From contig JADNYV010000066.1 of assembly GCA_015501055.1 (NCBI GenBank), forward strand, positions 62,001 through 126,000: DNA of 64,000 nt, written 5' to 3'. This DNA is from Mucidula mucida (lineage: Eukaryota > Basidiomycota > Agaricomycetes > Agaricales > Physalacriaceae). The notes beneath the pieces are model-generated. The model was not told where the DNA came from and did not search any database. It saw only the letters and a list, made by a program, of their open reading frames with translations. Both the position numbers and the translations under genes were made by a program. Positions 10,353-21,881 of the stretch are shown one piece after another (position 1 is the first letter of the stretch; each line of letters opens with the position of its first letter).

Positions 10353-12871
10353 ATGCGGTTCGCGCCCACTTTCGCTCTCTTTTCTGCCTTGTTCTCCGCC
10401 GTTACCGCCCACGCCATTACCTCTCACAGGTCGCGTACCCTTTCTGAGCGCCAGTATCGTCATCCACGCCCGCGCGCAGATCTGCTCGATGTATGCGTCT
10501 CGCTTAACCTTGCTACCATCCTCGGTGACGAAGACGGCCTCTTGGGCCTTCCCCTCGGTATTCTCGCCGGCGTTGACCTGTGTCTCTGTCTCAAGGTGCT
10601 CATTGTTTCTTGCCTAGTAATCTCGCGCTGACTCTCTTTGTAGGATTTGAACATCTTCCTTGACACTGACATCGCCGTCAAGCTCGCCGACTTGTTGGGC
10701 TCCAAAGACGCTCTCGATGCGATTATCAAGGCCAAGGTTGGTTGCCGCCGTTGTATATATCGCCTTGCGCTAAATTCCCCACAGCTCAATACTAGTGGGA
10801 CGCAGTGTGGCGACCTCCCAGCCCATGCCCATCGTGTTTGCAGCAATGCCAACCCGTGTCACATCGGTTGCGAGTCTGGTTACGTCGAGCAGGATGGCAT
10901 TTGCGTATGCGCCCCACCTACTAAGGACTGTAACGGAAAATGTGCCTATGTAAGTCGTTCTTGCAATTTCGTCCTCTTCACAGATAACGCGTCTTTAGAG
11001 CTGTGCTTCTTCGCTTCCCAGATCGCCCAAACCGCGCATCATTACCGGTGCCCCTTCCAAGCGAAATGTTCCCGCCTTTCAAGGCAGCGTCTTTGCGCGC
11101 GGTGCCAAACGTGTGCTACATATCGACACGTGCGCCCTTCTCAACATCCTTGCGCTTAGCGATATCGCCCGCGTGCAAGTGGACCTCCCGATTTTAGATT
11201 CTCTCAATGCTCTTTGAAGGCCCTCAAGTTGGCGGTCGTCCAGATACATGTCCTTCTGCAGCGAAGCGCGCTCCTGTAACGCATACCGATCTTTGCGAGC
11301 TTTTAGAAGGGTTGTCTCTTGGCAGTATCAAGGTCAAGGCTGATGTCGACCTCGGCCCCGCACTCAATGGTCTCCTCAACAACCTACTCAATTCGCTGCA
11401 TCTCGGCGGGCACAATCTGTCTTGCCGTCAGTCCAAACCCTCCGCCGCCGTCTCTTGCACGCCCTCCCAGCGGGGCCTTGCCGCTCGAACAACCGACGTT
11501 GACCTCTGCCCACTGCTGCAAAGTCTTGGTATGGACGACATCTTAAAGGTCAAGGTCGATATCGGCGGGCTTGGACCAGTGTTGGATCAGTTGTTGAATG
11601 GGCTTCTGGCAGCGCTTGGTGCTGGCGGGTTTCCTCCATGCGGATCCTCTTCTCTCGCACGTCCCACCTCTGGCTCGTTGGACATCAATGGCATCGTGGA
11701 TTCGCTTGTCGATGCTCTCGTTGGCACCAAAGGTCTCCTCACATCATTAGGTTGTGGATGCTCCGATGGTAGCGATCTCTCCAACACCCTCGACGCTGTT
11801 GTCGTGCTCGTCAATCACCTCCTCACTGCCCTTGGGAACGTCACTGATGATCTTGGGGAGTATATATCCTCATTACGACATCTCCTTGCCGAGCTGCAAT
11901 GCTCGCTCAAGTCTTACTCGTCGATGGACACTCTTCCAAAGGACACCTCCGCCACTGTCAACAAGTTGGTATCTGCTTGCGACATTCTCCTTGCCGTCTT
12001 GGACAAAACGCTTGACGATCTGGACTCGTGTGGGTGCAAGAAGGACCCGCAGGTGGTTCAAAAAGTCAAGACGCACATTGCTGACAATCCCTACTTGACC
12101 TCCACTCCTCGCATAAATCCATCCGACGTCGCTCCTACTCATGGCCAGCCTGATTCGTCGGCTGAACCATGCCAAGGCGATCTTGTAACTGAACTCTCCA
12201 ATCTTTGGGATTGGACGATTTGCTTGGAACGTCGACGGCGGACCTCGTGGATGACTTGCTTCGTTCCCTCTTGGGCGGCGGCGCTTTGCTTTCAGGCAAC
12301 ACTTTGGTGACCTTGTCGATGGTTTGGGGTTAGGAAATCTGTTGAGTGGCTCGGGCAATCTGTTGAAGAGTGTGGACGAATTACTGGGCGGCTTGTTGGG
12401 AGGCTTGTTGGGAACTGATGTTTCTGATGGCTATGGACCCTCTTCGTCTTCAGGTTCGCTATCTAACCTATTGAAGGTGGTGGATGAACTGTTGGATGGT
12501 ATCGCCGGTTTACTTCCTCTCGTCGAATCCCTCAACCTGGTACCAGAAACCAACTCTCCTGCTCTATCTGAGGATTTACTCGAGCAGATTCTTGCCGCTG
12601 TGAACCAAGTATTGGGTTCCGTCCCAAATCTTCTATCCGACCCAAGTCAATAGGTGTCGCCTTGAACCACCTTATTCGCGTCCTTGATGGGGCCTCTTCC
12701 GCTCCCTCGACGGTCAAGAGTACCCTGCAGTTGACAAAGTGCCTCGTTCAAGGCCTCGTCGATCTTGTTGATGGCCTCGTCGATGGACTTGACAGCTGTA
12801 GTTGCACGAAGGAGCAGGGGTGGAAGGATGGAGTCAAGAAACGACTCGGCCAAAAGGCGACCACGTCGTAA
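10353..12871 (+). CDS. Secreted PriA-like cysteine-rich protein with Leu/Gly repeats
   Basis: The N-terminus MRFAPTFALFSALFSAVTAHA is a clear signal peptide. Supported exons are 10353-10595, 10644-10736, 10785-10949 and a long exon from 10999. The cysteine-rich module (CGDLPAHAHRVCSNANPC, then GICVCAPPTKDCNGKC) resembles the PriA family of mushroom surface proteins. After it, a unit of about 50 residues repeats at least three times: Asp-x-Cys-x-Leu-Leu, a short Leu-rich helix, an I-x-V-x-V-D-I strand, then LGPVLDQLLNGLLAALGAGG-like sequence. The C-terminal part is rich in Leu, Gly, Asp and Ser and ends near QKATTS. The frame is broken at about 11210, 12200, 12310 and 12650. Coding character continues on both sides of each break in a new frame, so I read these as single-base losses in one gene, either sequence errors or recent decay. 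Molecular role unknown. Confidence 0.65.
11100..11640 (+). repeat. Three tandem ~50-residue protein repeats
   Basis: Within the PriA-like gene, three consecutive units share the pattern [AR-rich linker]-D-x-C-x-LL-x(2)-L-x-L-x-x-I-x-V-x-V-D-[LI]-x-LG-P-x-L-x-x-LLN-x-LL-x-x-L-x-x-GG. They begin near DTCALLNILALSD (about 11125), DLCELLEGLSLGS (about 11290) and DVDLCPLLQSLGMDD (about 11495). A more diverged copy, LLDVCVSLNLATILGD, sits near the N-terminus at about 10480. Each unit carries one cysteine after the aspartate and a second near its end, so disulphide bonds within or between units are plausible. Confidence 0.6.
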
Positions 12872-13241
12872 ACTCGACTTGCAAATTTCTCTCTTTTCAT
12901 TGGGTTTATGTGAGTACTCGTCAAATGTTAGCGGCACTTTCTAAACGGACTGAATAGGTGATTCTCAAGCTGTATCAGTTACTTGTATCGTGTACATCCA
13001 CTCCTTCACTTACATTGTACCTTATCGTGATACCGTTTTCTCTTTTTCTTAGCATAGCTCTGCTGTTTTATGTTTGACTATTTCGCTGAATGCAATCCTT
13101 CGTTTCTGGTTGGTTAATGGTACGCGGGGAAATGCGGAGGTCTGCGCACGTAATCCGGGCGTGATTGAAAGGGACACGCCAATCACAAGACCCCCTTTGC
13201 AGACTTGTACTCATTCTAGATCCTTGCTCGTAGTGGTCGAG
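12872..13241. other. Intergenic, promoter of aconitase copy 1
   Basis: 370 bases between the PriA-like gene and aconitase copy 1. No coding potential. This promoter is unrelated to the one in front of aconitase copy 2 (24892-25441), so the two genes may be expressed differently. Confidence 0.55.
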
Positions 13242-16123
13242 ATGTTGAACCTCTCAAATCGCACTGCGAATGCAGTACGGTCGCTCCAGCGCCTGGCCGC
13301 TGGAATGGCGACCGTCGCACCCAGAATTGGTGACACAAAGGTCCCCATGTCCCTGTTGGAAAAAGGTGCCTATATCAACTACCAACGCATAGAGGACAAT
13401 GTTGCCATCGTGCGCGACAGGTGCGCTTTTGGCTTCTTCTACTGACTTGGACGGCTGATGCGGCGTTAGACTCAACCGCCCATTGACGCTGTCCGAGAAG
13501 ATCTTGTACGGACATCTTGACGATCCTCACGGCCAAGATATCGAGAGGGGTACGAGTTACCTCAAGTTGAGACCAGACGTACGTGTTTCTAACGTCTATT
13601 TTGACGTCTTTTGCTGAAGCGAACACAGCGAGTCGCTTGCCAGGATGCGACGGCGCAGGTATGCCCCTACTGAACAAGAGGTCGGAGCAAAGAATTTACA
13701 AGTTCTCCTCAGATGGCTCTCCTACAATTCATGTCCGCCGGCATGGATACCGCTGCAGTCCCTACCACCGTGCACTGTGACCATCTTATTGAGGCGCAGG
13801 TTGGAGGCGTGAAGGATTTGGCTCGGGCTATCGATATTAACAAGGAGGTGTACGACTTTTTGGCCACTGCAACTGCGAAGGTTTGTTTTCTCCAACATTA
13901 TTCGTACAACAGTCCTGAGTAGGTTGTGTAGTACGGTCTTGGTTTCTGGAAACCCGGCTCTGGCATCATTCACCAAATCATTCTTGAAAACTATGCATTC
14001 CCTGGAGGACTGATGATTGGTACCGACTCGCACACGCCCAACGCTGGAGGACTTGGAATGATTGCATGTGGTGTGGGAGGTGCTGATGCGGTCGATGTCA
14101 TGGCTGATATTCCTTGGGAGCTCAAATGCCCGAAGGTTATCGGGGTCAATCTTACTGGTAAAATCAGCGGCTGGACTACACCCAAGGGCAAGTGTTCTCG
14201 TTTCCGCACTCCTGATCTTGCTCATGTTCTCCACGAATAGATGTTATTCTCAAAGTAGCTGGTATCCTCACGGTCAAGGGTGGAACCGGCGCTATTGTTG
14301 AATACAAAGGATCTGGTGTCGAGTCACTCTCATGCACGGGTATGGCGACAATCTGCAACATGGGTGCCGAGATTGGTGCTACCACATCTATGTTCCCCTT
14401 CAACAACCGGATGGTCGACTACTTGAACGCCACCAAGCGCCAGGATATTGCCAACTACGCGAAGCAGTTCGCGTACAATCTCAAGGCTGACGAGAATGCT
14501 GAATACGACCAGGTCATTGATATCGTAAGTAAAACTTGTCGGTCAATTGTTATATGCTGACCGCGTTGTTCAGAATCTCTCTGAACTCGAGCCTCATATC
14601 AACGGCCCCTTCACTCCCGATCTTGCCACCCCTCTCTCGCAGTTTGCCTCTGAGGTTAAGAAGAATGGCTGGCCTGAGGAACTCAAGGTTGGACTGATCG
14701 GCTCGTGCACAAACTCGTCGTATGAGGATATGTCGCGCTCGGCATCTATCGCGAAAGAGGCAGCTGCACACGGTCTTGAGGCTAAGAGCAAGTTCACTAT
14801 TACACCCGGTTCGGAACAGGTTCGCGCTACCATTGAGCGTGATGGACAAATTGCTGCGTTTGAAGACATTGGTGGAATGTGCTTGCCAATGCTTGTGGCC
14901 CTTGTATAGGCAATGGGACCGACAGGACGTTCCCAAGGTACGCCAACTCTAGTAAGTCTGGCCATTTGTATCGCTGCCACTTTTCTGATACCGTTCAGTC
15001 ATCACCTCCTACAACCGTAACTTCACTGGGCGTAACGACGCCAACCCGCACCCACGCTTCGTCGCTCCCCCGACATTGTTACCGCTATGATTTGCTGGCT
15101 CCCTTACGTTAACCCAATGACTGATACCCTCATCGGTCTGACGGCAAAACTTTCAAATTTCCGATCCCTCTGGCAATGAACTCCCTCCCCGGTTACGACC
15201 CGGGTCAGAAACCTTCCAGGCTCCTCCTGCGGATCGTGCCAGGTCACGTCGCCGTGAACCCAAGCGACCGTCTTCAACTTCTTTCCCCTTCACCCCTGGG
15301 ACGGCAAGACACCCACCGACTTACCTATCCTGATCAAGCGCAGGGCAAATGCAGTAAGTGCAGTTCGTGTATGTGTCATCGTCTTTCGCTCATGCCACTT
15401 GCAGCAACGGATCACATCAGTGCGGTGGTCCATGGTTGAAGTACCGCGGACATCTCCAGAACATCTCCCGTAAGCTCTCTCGTCCCACTTTGGTGTTAGT
15501 GCTTACAATGATGTCTCAGAAAACTGTCTTATTGGTGCCATTAACGCTGAGAACGGTGAAGCAAACAAGGTGAAGAACCAGATCACCGGCGAGTGGGACG
15601 GTGTTCCTCAAACCGCTGCGTACTATCGCGACAATGGTATCAAATGGGTTGTCATTGGCGATCACAACTACGGAGAGGGCTCGTCCCGTGAGCACGCCGC
15701 TCTCGAGCCTCGCTACCTCGGTGGTCTTGCTATCATCACCCGTTCATTCGCTCGTATCCACGAGACGAACTTGAAGAAGCAAGGCATGCTTGCTCTTACC
15801 TTTGCGAATCCCGAGGACTATGACAAGATCAAGCCTAGCGACAAAGTCGACATTCTGGGTTTAGAGAGCTTTGCTCCAGGCAAGAACCTCACGTTGAAGA
15901 TCAAACATGAGAACGGTTCTTCTGAGGTACATTTCCTCTCCACACTCCTATTTCTGTCTCTGACCTCTCTTTTAGGAGATCTCTCTTGCGCACACTTTCA
16001 ACGAAGGTCAAATAGCCTGGTTCAAAGCTGGTTCCGCGCTGAACTTGGTGTGTTGATTCCTCGGCGAACTTCCTTCCTGTCTGACATGATTCACAGATGG
16101 CTGCCAAGGCCAAGGGCCAATAG
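13242..16123 (+). CDS. ACO1: Mitochondrial aconitase, copy 1 (frame broken in exons 7-9)
   Basis: Converts citrate to isocitrate in the TCA cycle using a 4Fe-4S cluster. The exon plan is the same as copy 2. Exons 1-6 are 13242-13420, 13470-13578, 13629-13658, 13713-13880, 13932-14187 and 14241-14524, and are intact. So are exon 10 (15520-15926) and the last two, ending KAKGQ at 16123. Exon 7 (14574-14951) is 4 bases shorter than in copy 2, exon 8 (14999-15353) is 20 bases shorter, and exon 9 is 1 base shorter. These losses are scattered single bases that destroy the frame, and one lies beside the cluster-cysteine motif ACGPCIG. Every other exon has exactly the same length as its partner. So this is either a functional gene with a bad consensus over about 600 bases, or a very young pseudogene. 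Confidence 0.8.
14188..14240 (+). other. GC-AG intron in aconitase copy 1
   Basis: The donor is G|GCAAGTG and the acceptor GAATAG. Only this 53-base GC-AG intron joins CCC-AAG-G to AT-GTT-ATT-CTC in frame. The same intron, with two base differences, is at 26394-26446 in copy 2. Confidence 0.85.
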
Positions 16124-16398
16124 AGGCTTCACCCCCTTCGCTACCATACACTCATTTTCTCTGCTCTCTTCGTGATGTCTTTGTCTTCCGACGAGCACTT
16201 CACTGATTCCTCCCGCCGCGACCCGCGACCGAATGAAATCACGGCGTCGATGAATTGTAAATGTTGCCCGAAAGTTCATTTTTGAATTTGGATTGGACCT
16301 GGACTTGACCTCGTCACTACCTGTACACATCATTATTCAATATTGTAAGTATATACAAGCAACGGATCAATACAGCAGCCTCCCGCGGGTGTCGTTTT

Positions 16399-19112
16399 TC
16401 ACAATCTAGCTCTTCCCGTTTCTGGTCGTAGATACTTCGAGGACTGACCTCGTAGACCTCGTCGCAGAATCTTGCCACTGGCGTTTCGTGGAATCTCGTC
16501 AATAAAAGCAATTCCGCCATCTAGTCGCTTGTGAGCAGACAACGATTTTGCGATGTGCTATTCTTGATCAGCTGTTCTCATTCGACGTCGAGAGAAACGA
16601 AGAACTCACATGATATATGCTAGTTTTGACTTTTTCCGCGAAGCTGGGGTCGGTTTTGGCACATCTGCCGGCCTCTGCTTTTAATACGACAAAGGCGAAT
16701 GGCAGTTCGCCAGCGAAGTCATCAGGAACTCCAACGACGGCAGCATCTGCGATGCACGTATGCGTCAGAAGATGCCCTTCCAGTTCCGCGGGTGCGACTT
16801 GGAAAGCCTTGACCTACTTGAGTGTCAGATTTTTTTACACAAAATGCGACAATCCGACCTTGATGAGCTCCTTTACACGCTCAAGGATGAAAATATCCTT
16901 GTCCTTGAACATTGCTTGATCGCCTGTTCTCAGCCACCTGCGAAATGATGAGCTTCACATTTACCCATCGACGAGGGCAGCGCACCCGTCTACAAATGTT
17001 CTAGCCGTTCTATTTCGTTGAAGTAAGCTACAGGCACCACAGAGTATTATATACATGCCACGCACTCTTTGGGATTTCCGAAGTAGCCAAGTGCGACTTG
17101 TCCGCCTTGAATGTACAATTCTCCAGCCTCCCCATAGTTCGCTAACGTTCCGTCTTCTTTCACGATTTTTGCGCTGGTGCCAGGTAAGAGCTGTCCGCCG
17201 CTACCTAATGTTCCAATTCTTTGATTCACTGGATACTGTGAAAACACAGTGCATGAATACATGAATGGGAATCGAAGCGAGAAGACATACCATGCTCACG
17301 GCGCCACATGTTTCGGTCATACCTAGCAGGAGTGAGAAATGAGGTGGTTGAAGGCGTCGAGACATATAAATTACCGTAAGCTTGGCCAAGTTCGATATTG
17401 GGCAGCACACTGAGTAGTTCCTCTGTTAGAGTCGCGCTCAATGGTGCAGCCGCTACAACGCAATAACGAACGCAAGACAGGTTGTAGTGCCTTGTTGCTG
17501 GGTGCTATTATCGTCCACTCAGTAAACTCTGCCCATAACAATAACGTGGCGCAGACCTTGCATAATAGGACTACCTGGGGCGGAACTAATATATGTTCCG
17601 TTTTTGTTATTGGTCATGAAAGAGGCTTGGTACTCACGGAAGATGAGTGATTTGGTGCCTCTCGATACAGCTAAGGAAGCTCTCGAAATGAAATTTCCTG
17701 GCCAGCACGAGGGTCATCTGTGGAACTTGAGCAACGAGGAATAGTCCTTCGGAGAGAAAGATTCACGCACGCCTGCGTATAACATGAAATGCAGCTACAG
17801 AACATCGGCGTATAGACTAAGCTGGAGGATGGCGGACATACATTGAAAACGAGACCGTAGATATCTATCGTTATGTTATTTGAATGCTTCCAAACGACAA
17901 CCTCGAGCACTGACGATATAATGGTAGGACTGTGAGGCCCTCTATGTTGAGAACGAGTACTATGGGCCTAATGAACACATGAATACTCACATCCGCCACA
18001 GACGTCTCCAGCTCTAAAGCGCTGTTGGCTCCAAAACGTGTAGGGTTCGTTCAGTCGATTAAAGGCTGCTTCTTGAGTTATCATATTGATCACATTATAG
18101 TGAGTTATCGCTACGGCCTAGAGACGTTTAAGTGCGCCACGATACCTTGAATTGGGAACTAAGTTACCTTGGGAAATCCAGTGGTACCGGAGGAAGGTGC
18201 TAAAAAAGCAATAGCGGTCTTAGCTTCATCCTCGGCAAGGGTTCTTTCTACCGCAGGCGGCATTCGACTTCCCTCGTGCATGACAGACTGCAGGGATCGG
18301 TATTTAACTTTCGTGCCGGTCGAGGTTGGTGCTTCGATGACAATCATACGCTCTTGAGGGAATTGCGTAAATGATGCCAGGACCAAGGGCAGACAGTCGG
18401 CATGAACGATGAGGAGCGACGGCCTGACTAGTCGCAATTGAACAACTGGCAGAAGCAATTAGAAGACCAAGAGGACATCATGTAGCCGAGTTCACCGAGT
18501 TCGCTTGAAGAGTAGGTGGGACTGATCGTCCTGCGCCACCCCGAGTTCAGCTGTCAACAACTCGGCGATAGCTAAGGGCTAAGCTATTACTTACGAGACG
18601 ATCGCCCCTACGCGGTGGGACGCCCACACACAAGGACCGAAGTCTGTGAAGTAGTCAACACCGTGTGAAGGAAGATTACAACGACCTACCGATGTGATTG
18701 TAGCTCACGATTGACACTGTAAGAACAGATATACGTTCCCGGGAAGGCCGAGACATGTATGTCACTTACCGATATCATCGTGTTCTACGCCCATTATAGA
18801 TAACTTATTTGTGAACGATGCAGGAACTCACTCATTTTGTAATTGTGATACATAGCGGCGGCCAAATTCCGAGTCCGAGAACGTAACTATCGGTATCAGT
18901 TTATGAGCGCGTCCGTATCTCCCAAGGTGAAGCAGGAAACCGACCTCATCCCAGAATACGACTTGACCAGTGTCGTCATCTATCAATCAGGGTGTTTCTG
19001 AAAGACGTGTTGGTCGGTTGATGTGATGGTACTCGTCCAAGAGAAATTGGGGCACTGTCAGATGTGTCGGAATGGCGGTATGTGGCGGGATAGGTGATTG
19101 GGCCACGACCAT
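16399..19112 (-). CDS. AMP-binding CoA ligase, 4-coumarate-CoA ligase type
   Basis: ATP-dependent acyl- or aryl-CoA synthetase of the adenylate-forming family; the substrate cannot be told from sequence. The start is the ATG at 19112 ([15 protein letters not shown]) and the stop is at 16399-16401. At least a dozen short exons can be joined. Signature motifs in order are [17 protein letters not shown], the AMP-binding loop SSGTTGFPK (about 18180), PLYHIYGLVFN (split by an intron), [28 protein letters not shown] (split by an intron), [47 protein letters not shown] and the C-terminal NASGKILRR. One junction near 17590, before PPQVVLLCK, is off by one base. A TATATAA box lies 52 bases upstream of the start. 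All catalytic motifs are kept, so the gene is probably functional. Confidence 0.82.
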
Positions 19113-19875
19113 TTTTACGATAGTCGACGGTCTGTGTGGGACAGTGGCAAATTTGCGAAGGGCTTATATATGTACCGACGCAGTCCGAGTGCGGATGGTA
19201 TGCGCCGACATAAAAGCTTCAGGGATAAGCTCTTCACGCTATGTTTAACTTGAAAAGTACTGGCCAAGACCTATTGCCCATCATTCATTCCAGTACAGTC
19301 CTGCATATTTCTGGTTGGGACCTGAAAACGTTCCTTGCAGGTAGGACGTCCTGTGCGGATATCCGAACGAAATATCATACGTCCGCGGACTTGCAGGGAT
19401 CGAGTTTCCTGGAACACTAGAGCCCTGTAGAGCCATCAGCAAAACGCGGTCGATGACTGAACATCAATGAATACAGTTGCTTTCATCTATGACTATATGA
19501 CATACCCTGACATACCTTCTACATTTATCGTGAGCGCAAAATCTGGCCGTTCAGTCCTGAATAGATTTTACAGACAATCCAAAATCCAAAACATTGCGCC
19601 CCGCATAGGTCGTGCGAAAGGGACCATGATGGCGTACAAATCTAGCTTGGATCTGGCAGTCTTCTAACGGCTGAGCTAACATCAAGAAGGGCGCCCTCGA
19701 ACAACGGACTAGCGCCGTCTACCCCGAAAACCGGGGAATTGAAGTACATCCGTTATGTCACCGTGCTGCATTCGTCCGTAGGGAAAATATATGACCAAGA
19801 ATACCATTGGCTGCGGTGAGCCTACAACTCTCCTACTTATCTGCATTACCGTACTCAACGTGGGCGTCCTCAAGT
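19113..19875. other. Intergenic between CoA ligase and desaturase
   Basis: About 760 bases. The left part is the promoter of the CoA ligase: minus-strand TATATAA at 19164-19170. It contains a perfect 10-base palindrome, GTCCGCGGAC, at about 19381-19390. Short plus-strand open stretches (19467-19667, 19791-20030) have no recognisable sequence; the second overlaps the desaturase gene antisense. Confidence 0.5.
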
Positions 19876-21392
19876 TCAGGGAAGGTTTTTTCGCGTGCCG
19901 ACGTATAGGGCCTGCGAAGGAGGAAGCGCGTGCTCGGAAGGCGTCTCAACACCGCCGTGAAGTACCCCCACTCGCATCATGGAAAGCAGCTAGAACATGT
20001 TCAGATGAATACGCTAGAAGCCCACAATAGGTGACATACATTATGCGCCGCATTTGAGTGATTGTAAACGCCCCCAAAGAAGGATCCTGTCATATCTAGA
20101 CCGGTGCTCTTGTGGATCAAGGCAGATCCTCCGGGGTGTTCATGCGCGAAAGAGGAAGCATCATGGATAAATCCTGCAATCAAAATGAGAGAAGAACTCT
20201 TGGATCGCTCCTGAACTAAAGAGACGTTAGAAGTATATAGCTGACGGTGGCGCTTACACTGACACTCTTCCCAACTCAACACTGGCAGCTGCCTCAGAGG
20301 CGTTGGCCAGGCCAAAGAATCTTGGATATACTTGAGCTTCTTGAGCTGCATAGTCAAGGCACCCTTCATGATTTCGTTGCTTGAGAACATACGCAAGTGG
20401 TTCGCCAATCCGCAGGTCTCGCATAGTGCGATGAACCACTTAGTAGGGTCATATTGGTACCACTTGATGGCATTCCTGTAATCCATCGGAAACTGGTGGT
20501 GAAAATTATGGTATCCCTCCCCCATCGTCAAAATGGCGGATAGAAAGTGATCGCGCGGACTCAAACGGTCGTCATAGGGCGTCGTGCCTAGGTAGTGTGC
20601 GACGGAGTTAATGCAGAATGTGCTCTGATGAATTGTCAAGTTAACCTTGACATTTGACGTAGCGTAGAAATGATTGAGACTGACGTGATGCGCGATGGCT
20701 AGGCGCAATGAAGCCGCTATACAAAAGCCGCCCTTCCAATCCCCCAGAGAACTCCAGGAATGGCGGTAGGCACTATGAATCCGAAAAGTATCGCAAGTTG
20801 GAAGTACCAGCGATGTTGCAAGCGCAATAATGCATCGTTCCTTAGATCAGACACGTCCGTATAACCGGAATGAAGGTCACTCTTGAAGACCATCCATCCA
20901 ATATGCGTCCATAGTAATCCACGCTTCGAATTGTACGGGTCTTGTTCTGTGTCGGTGTACCGATGATGTGAGCGATGCCCTCGGGACCACCAGTAGCAGG
21001 AGCCTTGTACCGCACTTGTCCCGCCAGCAAGAAGGAAGATCTGCAGAGGAAATGATGCGTTATAGGAGCGATGAGACCATAGGCGGTGATAGCCTGGCGA
21101 AGACTTAGTTCGTGTAGACTGAATGAAATATCCACCAACCGGCAGTGATGCCTGATCATGATCAGCTTCTGCACTTCACAGACAACGTAAGGCAGGTCCA
21201 GGTTCACTTACCTAGCATGGTGAAGACATAGTGTACCACAGCAAAACAGACCGTGGGCAGACGTTTTTCGACATGGGAGCAACCATGTAACCCGATTAAA
21301 GGCGTCGCGAAGAGAATAAAGACATTGAACCACCGTACGCCCGTAATCGGAGGGAAGTCTCTGCATAATGTCGTGAGCTTATTGAGGAGCAT
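19876..21392 (-). CDS. OLE1: Delta-9 fatty acid desaturase with cytochrome b5 domain
   Basis: Membrane enzyme of the ER that puts the first double bond into stearoyl- or palmitoyl-CoA. The start MLLNKLTTLCRDFPP is at 21392 and the stop at 19876-19878. All three histidine boxes are present: HRLWSHR, HRSHHRYTD and GEGYHNFHHQF. The fused C-terminal cytochrome b5 domain has the haem motif HEHPGG, and the tail LLSMMRVGVLHGG is typical of basidiomycete Ole1. Introns follow HRYxH-type borders; one separates AIAHH from STFCINSVAHYLG. The frame breaks once, at VLWG/DWKGG near 20745, where a run of five G would need to be six. This is a homopolymer-length error or a recent loss. A TATATAA box is 82 bases upstream. 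The N-terminus is shorter than in yeast Ole1. Confidence 0.88.
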
Positions 21393-21881
21393 TTTCTCCG
21401 AGGACGCCAATCCGGACGGCTGGTCGGAAGAATTGAGGAGACGTGCAGTAGATAAGAGTCGGAACAGGGCACGTTATATATCGTTTTGAGTTCAACGTCC
21501 GAACATCATTTCGAGCTGAGCAATTTCATGTTAGGTATGAAGATAAACCAACAGGCCGACAGATAGTTTTTTCACCTAAACCGAGTAGTGTTTCTGATAA
21601 TCAGCCGGAGAGGTCCGAAGCATTTCCCGAAGCTCAGCCCTTCTCCTCGTGGGCGTGGTTCGCGGAGAGATACAACAGTGAATCCGCCACTCTAGATCTC
21701 AGAGGCTATGAAAGGCCCTTCAGGGATTCGGAGAGGTAAATCAGCACTGCAGGCGTGGCAAAGGAAGTACAGGGTGTCTGTTTGGAAAGTTACTCTGGGG
21801 GGAACGTGTCGTTCTGTCCGAAGCTCGTTGGAAATGTAGCCGGCTTACAGAGCGTAATGACAGGCTGAACTTGATTCCAGC
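21393..21881. other. Desaturase promoter up to the transposon
   Basis: Holds the minus-strand TATATAA box at 21474-21480 and the upstream region of the desaturase gene. The last eight bases (21874-21881) are the left target-site duplication of the adjoining hAT-like element. Confidence 0.6.
21874..21881. repeat. Left target-site duplication ATTCCAGC
   Basis: Eight bases directly next to the left terminal inverted repeat, identical to 23136-23143 on the other side. Confidence 0.85.

Noticed and set aside
16399..19112. The CoA ligase as a pseudogene
   Set aside because: Fragmented frames suggested decay at first, but splicing by standard GT-AG introns joins almost all pieces and every catalytic motif is kept. 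Only one junction is off by one base.
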